Positions 1-4,337 of a stretch of DNA of 5,752 bases are shown piece by piece. How positions within the stretch are numbered: position 1 is the first letter of the stretch; every line of letters begins with the position of its first letter. The notes under the pieces are model-generated. The model was not told the DNA's origin and ran no database searches. It saw nothing but the letters and a program-made list of their open reading frames with translations. Location: positions 17,557 to 23,308 of the forward strand of contig MGNI01000197.1 of the NCBI GenBank assembly GCA_001795115.1, given 5' to 3'. The translations under genes were made by a program, and so were the position numbers. Source of the DNA: Chloroflexi bacterium RBG_16_48_8. GTDB lineage: Bacteria; Chloroflexota; Anaerolineae; Anaerolineales; E44-bin32.

Positions 1-129
1 ATGGAAGGTCGCTTCCTCCGCTTGAAAATGAAAAATTCCTTGTGCGTCTACATGTTTTCCTCTCAGGACTTGAAGGGCATGATAGGATATGTCCTTTAAG
101 GAAGTACCCTTAAAAAGCCAGAAATCAAG
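1..129 (-). pseudogene. C-terminal continuation of the lipid kinase frame after the in-frame TAA (runs off the left edge)
   Basis: Directly after the TAA at 132-130, the same frame stays open for 43 codons to the window edge. It begins LDFWLFKGTSLKDIS, continues HALQVLRGKHVD and ends QAEEATFH. In intact YegS/DgkB-type enzymes the sequence after (D)DG is typically xLDVxLFxG, then a helix ending in RGxHxD and a short strand, so this piece matches the expected continuation with no shift in frame. One substitution in a single sense codon (for example Lys, Gln, Glu or Leu to TAA) would explain the break. The remaining C-terminus lies outside the window. There is no sign of an independent start with a ribosome site. 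It should be read together with 130-804 as one interrupted gene, unless the TAA is a sequencing or assembly error. Confidence 0.75.
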
Positions 130-804
130 TTAACCATCATCGATCTTCGCGTCAGGCGCCAGTTCCACAAATCCACCCGCATAAGCACGGACATTGCTTG
201 CCACTGCTATGATGAATTTGTCTTCAAGTTCTACCCCCGGAGCACTTACTTGGAGGTGAATTCCCTCCCACCCAAGCGTTTCCCATAAGGCAAGTGTAGC
301 ATACTGCTCAGTCCCTAAAGATTTCTCCCAACGCCCACGGAGTTCAATGCTCCTTACGATCTCAGCATCCAATCCGACACCCGCCCAGAGAAGAAATTCT
401 TTGTCGTTACCCATACCAAGATCGGCTAATTGGCAGGTCCCTTGAGTGAGACGGTAAGCAGCATCTTCAAGAGCGAACCAATGCGTCCAATCCAGATCTT
501 TAAGCCCCATTTCCTTTGCCCAGACGTCAGCGGTACCTGCTGGTAAAACTGCTAATGCGGTTCTCGTGCCAGCTAAGACCGAGGCGACCGAACCCACAGA
601 TCCATCCCCCCCAGCCACAAAGAGTGCTGTATGGTCACATTTAACAGCTTGTCTGGCATGATCAACCAGGGACTCTCCACTAGAGGATTCAACAATCTCT
701 GACTGCCAACCTCCTCTTGCCAGAACTTTCTCAACTCCTCTTATCATTGCTCCAGCAGGAAACCTTCCTGAATTTGGATTGTAGATAAGCGTACCTCGTG
801 GCAT
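130..804 (-). CDS. Diacylglycerol kinase family lipid kinase (YegS/DgkB type), cut short by an in-frame stop
   Basis: Members of this family transfer phosphate from ATP to diacylglycerol or a related lipid at the inner face of the membrane. Counting from ATG 804-802, the 224-residue product shows the nucleotide-binding fold motifs in order: NPNSGR (9-14), GGDGS (65-69), LPAGTAD (87-93) and GVGLDAE (142-148), ending at IDDG. I chose this ATG because GGAGG lies 7 bases upstream and the protein then begins directly at the first beta strand (PRGTLIYNPNSGR); a GTG or ATG further upstream near 852 would add a tail without family features. Relatives are usually about 290-310 residues. Here TAA at 132-130 ends the frame, and the codons after it still encode the family's next segment (separate entry). 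The product would lack the second half of the C-terminal domain, including the DGE motif that carries the catalytic base in DgkB, so it is probably inactive. The motif position that usually reads GTxN has Asp instead of Asn. The family call is firm; substrate is unknown. Confidence 0.85.
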   Translation of the reverse strand: MPRGTLIYNPNSGRFPAGAMIRGVEKVLARGGWQSEIVESSSGESLVDHARQAVKCDHTALFVAGGDGSVGSVASVLAGTRTALAVLPAGTADVWAKEMGLKDLDWTHWFALEDAAYRLTQGTCQLADLGMGNDKEFLLWAGVGLDAEIVRSIELRGRWEKSLGTEQYATLALWETLGWEGIHLQVSAPGVELEDKFIIAVASNVRAYAGGFVELAPDAKIDDG

Positions 805-811
805 ACCATCG

Positions 812-816
812 CCTCC
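812..816 (-). promoter_or_regulatory. Ribosome binding site of the lipid kinase
   Basis: GGAGG on the minus strand (CCTCC on plus) sits 7 bases before ATG 804-802. This spacing is close to ideal and fixes the start of the lipid kinase at the conserved N-terminus. Confidence 0.8.
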
Positions 817-825
817 AGAGGATAA

Positions 826-831
826 ATTATA
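826..831 (-). promoter_or_regulatory. Candidate -10 box for the lipid kinase
   Basis: The minus strand reads TATAAT here, a perfect sigma-70-type -10 hexamer. It would start transcription near 819, giving a leader of about 15 bases that just includes the GGAGG. No good -35 hexamer lies 16-18 bases upstream (GTATGA at 17), so the call rests on the -10 box and its placement only. Confidence 0.4.
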
Positions 832-902
832 GCGAATCTTCGTTAATATCATACGAAAAAGCCACCATGGATACTCCCGCGTCTGGCAGTAGCGCGCATT
901 CC

Positions 903-931
903 TTGCAGTTCATCCAAGGCACGATTAGAAT
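903..931 (+). promoter_or_regulatory. Weak candidate promoter for the Ser/Thr kinase
   Basis: TTGCAG (903-908) and TAGAAT (926-931) are separated by 17 bases, the optimal sigma-70 spacing. The -10 box matches 5 of 6 positions but the -35 only 3 of 6. Transcription would start near 938, leaving a leader of about 10 bases that barely holds the GGAGG at 939-943. This is plausible only if translation begins at GTG 948; if the ATG at 867 is the true start, this site is inside the gene and meaningless. Confidence 0.25.
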
Positions 932-938
932 TCTCGCC

Positions 939-943
939 GGAGG
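939..943 (+). promoter_or_regulatory. Ribosome binding site that decides the Ser/Thr kinase start
   Basis: GGAGG is followed after 4 bases (CAAT) by GTG 948-950. This is the only good Shine-Dalgarno sequence before the kinase domain, and the GTG lies ten residues before the conserved GRY that opens many bacterial kinase domains. The spacing is a little short, so the start is likely rather than certain. Confidence 0.55.
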
Positions 944-947
944 CAAT

Positions 948-1985
948 GTGGAAAACAATTCAGATCTTATCTTAGGTGGACGCTACCAGATCATTGAGCA
1001 TATCGGCTCGGGGGGTATGGCCAATGTCTTCAGAGCCCGTGATCTTAACCTCCAGAGAGATGTAGCGATAAAAATATTAAGAGAAAATTTCATCGAAGAT
1101 CCAAGCTTTCAGGCCAGGTTTCTTCAAGAAGCGCGTTCTGCTGCAAATCTTCTCCATCCCAACATTGTGACAATTTATGATTTCGGTCACGATGAGCATC
1201 GCTATTTTATTGTGATGGAATATGTGGATGGTACCGATTTAAAAAGTTTCATCCGAGAATCAAATCGCACTCAAATTTCCAAGACATTGGATCTCATGAT
1301 CCAAATATGTGAGGGTGTTGGCTATGCGCATCGCGCTGGTTTGGTACACTGTGATTTAAAACCCCAAAATATTCTGGTCTCACCCGACGGTCGTGCTAAA
1401 GTTACAGATTTTGGCATCTCACTTGCACTGGCTGCGATCAATCCCGAGGAACGTACTGATGTCGTTTGGGGAAGTCCAAAATATTTCGCCCCTGAGCAAG
1501 CTGCAGGGACTGCACCATCTCCCTCCAGTGATGTTTATGCATTGGGCGTTATCCTTTATGAGATGCTTACAGGAAAATTACCATTTGAGGGTGAAAGTGC
1601 TGAAGGTTTAGCTGAATTACACCAAACATCTCCTCCACCTTCACCGCGATGCTTCAATGAGCAAATTTCTCCCACACTTGAATCTATCCTGCTCAAAGTT
1701 CTCTCAAAGGAACCTGCAGCACGTTATCGAACTGCTGACCAGTTGGGTCGTATTCTGAAAACGCTCATTGATATGGATGATAAGCCCAATCTTCAGGAGC
1801 CCCTACCCAGACTCGAACCTGCTTCCTACTCTACAGTTTCAGAGACACCCGCCCGGGGTTCTTTTGAATTCAGCCAGGTGGATTGGATCGCTGTCCTTCT
1901 GGGCCTCCTAGCATTCTTGGCGATCGGTGGTCTCCTGCCACTCTGGCTGTGGGTTTGCCTACGATACCCATCTTGTCCGTTATAG
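948..1985 (+). CDS. Hanks-type Ser/Thr protein kinase with C-terminal membrane anchor (PknB-like, HCD variant)
   Basis: A membrane-tethered cytoplasmic kinase that phosphorylates Ser/Thr of unknown partner proteins. Counting from GTG 948 (345 residues): glycine loop GSGGMANV (20-27), VAIK with the ATP-binding Lys42, alpha-C Glu61, hinge MEYVDG (90-95), catalytic loop HCDLKPQN (134-141), DFG (154-156), and SPKYFAPEQ closing the activation segment, followed by SDVYALGVILYEMLTGKLPF. Asp136, Lys138 and Asn141 are intact, so it should be active; the Arg of HRD is Cys. A linker of about 40 residues leads to one hydrophobic segment (about 313-338, WIAVLLGLLAFLAIGGLLPLW) and a short tail, with no PASTA or other external sensor. 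GTG 948 is preferred because of the GGAGG and the usual short lead into GGRYQII. In-frame starts at GTG 798 or ATG 867 would add 50 or 27 residues; the first would overlap the divergent lipid kinase gene, and neither has a good ribosome site. Family call is very secure, target unknown. Confidence 0.93.
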   Translation: MENNSDLILGGRYQIIEHIGSGGMANVFRARDLNLQRDVAIKILRENFIEDPSFQARFLQEARSAANLLHPNIVTIYDFGHDEHRYFIVMEYVDGTDLKSFIRESNRTQISKTLDLMIQICEGVGYAHRAGLVHCDLKPQNILVSPDGRAKVTDFGISLALAAINPEERTDVVWGSPKYFAPEQAAGTAPSPSSDVYALGVILYEMLTGKLPFEGESAEGLAELHQTSPPPSPRCFNEQISPTLESILLKVLSKEPAARYRTADQLGRILKTLIDMDDKPNLQEPLPRLEPASYSTVSETPARGSFEFSQVDWIAVLLGLLAFLAIGGLLPLWLWVCLRYPSCPL

Positions 1986-1992
1986 GGTGAAT

Positions 1993-2014
1993 GGCAGGTT
2001 CCGGTTCCGCCTTT
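1993..2014 (+). terminator. Weak hairpin after the Ser/Thr kinase, possible terminator
   Basis: GGC-A-GG (1993-1998) pairs with CCGCC (2007-2011) around an 8-base loop, with one bulged A, giving a 5-bp GC-rich stem followed by TTT and soon CTCTTTTCT. It starts 8 bases after the kinase stop. The stem is short and the T-run broken, so termination is doubtful. Confidence 0.3.
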
Positions 2015-2221
2015 GATCTGCTCTTTTCTAACCAATGATCCCACGTTTGTACGAGTGGATGCCTATTGAATTTTGCAGAACCTTTCTGGTACTCACGATG
2101 AGGAGGCTGTGGGACTTAGACTTGCTATATTGGCACACCGTTCAATCCCAAACACAGGATGCAACACTTCTTGGAATTCGACCATTTCCAGGAACGACTA
2201 GTGTACCCTTAGGGGGTGCGG

Positions 2222-2227
2222 TATAAT
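2222..2227 (+). promoter_or_regulatory. Candidate -10 box of the ftsH promoter
   Basis: A perfect TATAAT lies about 73 bases before the ftsH start and would start transcription near 2234, giving a leader of about 67 bases. The hexamer 17 bases upstream (TAGTGT, 2199-2204) is a poor -35. A small imperfect palindrome, ACCCTTAGGGGGT (2205-2217), falls between the two positions and could be an operator or chance. A separate promoter fits with ftsH being 315 bases from the kinase. Confidence 0.5.
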
Positions 2228-2289
2228 CAAATACGCTCCAACAAGTTGTAGGTGTTAACCAGAATGGTATTAAGAAGCTTACAGTACAA

Positions 2290-2295
2290 GGGAGG
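2290..2295 (+). promoter_or_regulatory. Ribosome binding site of ftsH
   Basis: GGGAGG is followed after 5 bases by GTG 2301. The bases in between create an out-of-frame ATG (2299-2301) immediately followed by TGA, sharing the G of the GTG. An in-frame TAA at 2271-2273 with no start codon between it and 2301 makes GTG 2301 the first possible start. Confidence 0.8.
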
Positions 2296-2300
2296 TTGAT

Positions 2301-4166
2301 GTGAGTTCATCGCGGGGCCGAAATTCCCTGGTCTTGCTGATCTTGATCCTTATTATCACCGTTCTTGTCTTCCAATTTCGAGGGGCCGCACCCCAACCAG
2401 AACGACTCTATTTCAATGAGCTGGTAGAGAAGATCAGAACAGGCGATGTAGATCGGATTGTTGTTGACGATAACGATGTAGAGATCATCTTTGCCAGCGG
2501 AGAAAGTGCGTATTCACGCATGGAGCCAACAAAAACCTTTGTTGAGCAATTGCTCGATTTGGGAATGACACCTGAAGACCTTTCTCCTGATAAGGTTCGA
2601 TTGGAGATAAAGCAACCTAGCAATCTTAATAACGTCATCAGCCTCGTTACCTATATTCTGCCTGTGCTTTTAGTCTTCGGTTTGCTCTATCTGATGCTCC
2701 GCCAAGCGCAGGGGACAAACAACCAAGCCCTTTCCTTTGGTAAAAGCCGCGCCAGGATGTTTACCGGGGATCAGCCAACGGTAACTTTCGACGACGTTGC
2801 TGGTATTGAAGAAGCCAAGGAAGAGTTGGAAGAAGTGGTTGAATTTCTTAAGGAACCCGAGAAATTCATCAGCCTTGGTGCTCGTATTCCCAAAGGGGTA
2901 CTCCTGATTGGAGCACCAGGCACAGGTAAAACACTGCTGGCAAAGGCTGTCTCAGGTGAAGCAGCTGTCCCCTTCTTTTCAATTTCGGGTTCTGAGTTTG
3001 TCGAGATGTTTGTAGGTGTTGGCGCCAGCCGTGTAAGAGATCTTTTCGATCAGGCTAAACGCCACTCACCCTGCATTGTCTTCGTAGATGAAATTGACGC
3101 TGTCGGTAGACAACGTGGAGCAGGTCTAGGGGGAAGTCATGATGAAAGAGAACAAACCCTAAATCAGATGCTGGTCGAGATGGATGGTTTCGACACGGAT
3201 ACCAACGTGATCATTATGGCTGCCACAAACAGACCAGATATCCTTGATCCGGCCCTTCTGAGGCCGGGACGTTTCGATCGGCGTGTCGTCCTGGATCGAC
3301 CCGATATGAATGGCCGTGAACAGATCCTAAAGGTCCACGTTCGAGGAAAACCCTTGGATCCAGAGGTTGACCTATCTATCATTGCCAAAGCGACACCAGG
3401 ATTTGTTGGCGCTGACCTGGAGAATTTAGTGAATGAGGCTGCGATTCTAGCAGCTCGAAGGGATCGAAAGACCATTGGCCCGGATGAGTTCCAAGAATCC
3501 ATTGAACGTGTGATCGCTGGACCAGAACGCAAGAGCCGAATCATCAGTCCCGAAGAGAAAAAGATCGTCGCTTACCACGAAGCTGGCCATGCTGTAGTCC
3601 ATCATGTCATTCCGGAAGCGGACCCTGTTCACAAAGTCAGCATCATTGCCAGGGGCATGATGAGTGGCTTTACAATGGCATTGCCAGAAGAAGAGCGCAT
3701 ACTCGTTTCCAAGAATAAAATTAAAGCTGATATGGCTGGTCTGCTTGGCGGTCGTGTCGCTGAAGAGTTGGTCTTCAGTGATATCACATCAGGTGCATCC
3801 AATGATCTCGAGAGAGTCACCAAGCTTGCACGAACCATGGTCACAAGATTGGGTATGAGCGAAGGTTTGGGACCGATGGTTTTTGGTCAGAAGGAAGAAC
3901 TCATCTTCCTTGGACGAGAAATTTCCGAGCAGCGTGATTACTCTGAAACCATTGCTGAGAAGATTGACGAAGAGGTGCAACAATTGATTCAAGAAGCCTA
4001 TGAAAGAGCTCGAGAAATCCTCATCAACTACCGAGCCCAACTCGATGCTATTGCTCAAACCCTGATGGAAGTCGAGACTATTAATCGGGAGGCTTTTGAA
4101 AAACTATTTGAACAACCCGTTCCTGAAAAGAATGCTGGAACCCCAACTCCTATTCCTTCTCACTAA
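2301..4166 (+). CDS. ftsH: ATP-dependent zinc metalloprotease FtsH
   Basis: FtsH is a membrane-bound hexameric AAA+ protease that extracts and degrades misfolded membrane proteins and selected short-lived regulators. The 621-residue protein is complete and of normal length. Order of parts: first membrane helix about 8-26, an extracytoplasmic domain about 30-110, second helix about 112-133, linker, then the AAA+ module with Walker A GAPGTGKT (204-211), pore loop FVG (237-239), Walker B IVFVDEID (259-266) and the arginine fingers in RPGRFDR (Arg321, Arg324). The M41 peptidase follows with zinc site HEAGH (426-430) and the third zinc ligand Asp502 in SGASNDLE, a helical region, and a short Pro-rich tail (PVPEKNAGTPTPIPSH). 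All key residues are present, so it should be active. It starts with GTG behind a strong GGGAGG and seems to have its own promoter. It is convergent with the acyl-CoA ligase. Identity is essentially certain. Confidence 0.98.
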   Translation: MSSSRGRNSLVLLILILIITVLVFQFRGAAPQPERLYFNELVEKIRTGDVDRIVVDDNDVEIIFASGESAYSRMEPTKTFVEQLLDLGMTPEDLSPDKVRLEIKQPSNLNNVISLVTYILPVLLVFGLLYLMLRQAQGTNNQALSFGKSRARMFTGDQPTVTFDDVAGIEEAKEELEEVVEFLKEPEKFISLGARIPKGVLLIGAPGTGKTLLAKAVSGEAAVPFFSISGSEFVEMFVGVGASRVRDLFDQAKRHSPCIVFVDEIDAVGRQRGAGLGGSHDEREQTLNQMLVEMDGFDTDTNVIIMAATNRPDILDPALLRPGRFDRRVVLDRPDMNGREQILKVHVRGKPLDPEVDLSIIAKATPGFVGADLENLVNEAAILAARRDRKTIGPDEFQESIERVIAGPERKSRIISPEEKKIVAYHEAGHAVVHHVIPEADPVHKVSIIARGMMSGFTMALPEEERILVSKNKIKADMAGLLGGRVAEELVFSDITSGASNDLERVTKLARTMVTRLGMSEGLGPMVFGQKEELIFLGREISEQRDYSETIAEKIDEEVQQLIQEAYERAREILINYRAQLDAIAQTLMEVETINREAFEKLFEQPVPEKNAGTPTPIPSH

Positions 4167-4182
4167 ACTGCTGACATGCTAT

Positions 4183-4210
4183 GTAGAGAAGTAGCACGTT
4201 ACATCTCTAC
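4183..4210 (+). repeat. Inverted repeat just after ftsH (7-bp stem)
   Basis: GTAGAGA (4183-4189) pairs perfectly with TCTCTAC (4204-4210) around a 14-base loop, 16 bases after the ftsH stop. It is followed by GTTTCC rather than a long T-run, so it is more likely a transcript-end stabilising hairpin than an efficient terminator. It could also be chance. Confidence 0.4.
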
Positions 4211-4230
4211 GTTTCCGGCTGAATACCAAA

Positions 4231-4260
4231 AAGCCCCCTGAAAAAGGGGGCCTATTCTTT
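4231..4260. terminator. Bidirectional intrinsic terminator between convergent ftsH and the acyl-CoA ligase
   Basis: GCCCCC (4233-4238) pairs with GGGGGC (4246-4251) around a 7-base loop, TGAAAAA. Read on the minus strand the stem is followed at once by TTTTT, a textbook terminator for the ligase, whose stop codon is about 87 bases before it. Read on the plus strand the tail is CTATTCTTT, weaker but adequate for ftsH. Placement between two converging genes supports a shared role. Confidence 0.85.
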
Positions 4261-4337
4261 CATTTCTGAAGGGATTGGCGTAAAAGGCTTGCCGGTCCGT
4301 ATCAATGCTTGACGATCAACCCTGATGGGGTTCGCAG

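Larger units (their letters stand above)
1986..2300. other. Intergenic region between the Ser/Thr kinase and ftsH
   Basis: This stretch of 315 bases holds no gene that I can support. It has a weak hairpin near its left end (1993-2014), a TATAAT box (2222-2227) and the ftsH ribosome site (2290-2295). A 63-codon open frame at 2035-2226 has no ribosome site and resembles no family I know. In the kinase's own frame two open runs follow the TAG (27 codons, then about 48 codons after a TGA), including HDEEAVGLRLAILAHRS. They could be chance or a decayed extension. No tRNA fold was found. Confidence 0.6.

Noticed and set aside
861..870. GCCACCATGG, a perfect match to the eukaryotic Kozak consensus, at an in-frame ATG of the Ser/Thr kinase.
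   Set aside because: All surrounding genes are bacterial with Shine-Dalgarno starts, and there is no GGAGG before this ATG. The match is most likely chance, and the start at GTG 948 fits better.
798..947. Longer N-terminus for the Ser/Thr kinase beginning at GTG 798 or ATG 867.
   Set aside because: GTG 798 would overlap the divergent lipid kinase start at 804, and neither site has a good ribosome site. The extra residues show no domain. The ATG at 867 remains a possible alternative.
2140..2148. GTTCAATCC, which fits the T-loop consensus of tRNAs.
   Set aside because: The flanking bases (CACC before, CAAA after) cannot form the T-stem, and no acceptor or anticodon arm can be drawn around it.
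2035..2226. 63-codon open frame in the kinase-ftsH gap.
   Set aside because: No ribosome site at its ATG, no recognisable family, and its end overlaps the ftsH -10 box.
2271..2281. TAAG-AAG-CTTA palindrome and the CAAC-AA-GTTG palindrome (2239-2248) in the ftsH leader.
   Set aside because: Four-base arms are expected by chance, and there is no riboswitch-like fold or attenuator around them.
4318..4332. AACCC/GGGTT inverted repeat with a 5-base loop just after the ligase stop.
   Set aside because: The stem is short with no T-run on either strand, and a much better terminator lies close by at 4231-4260.
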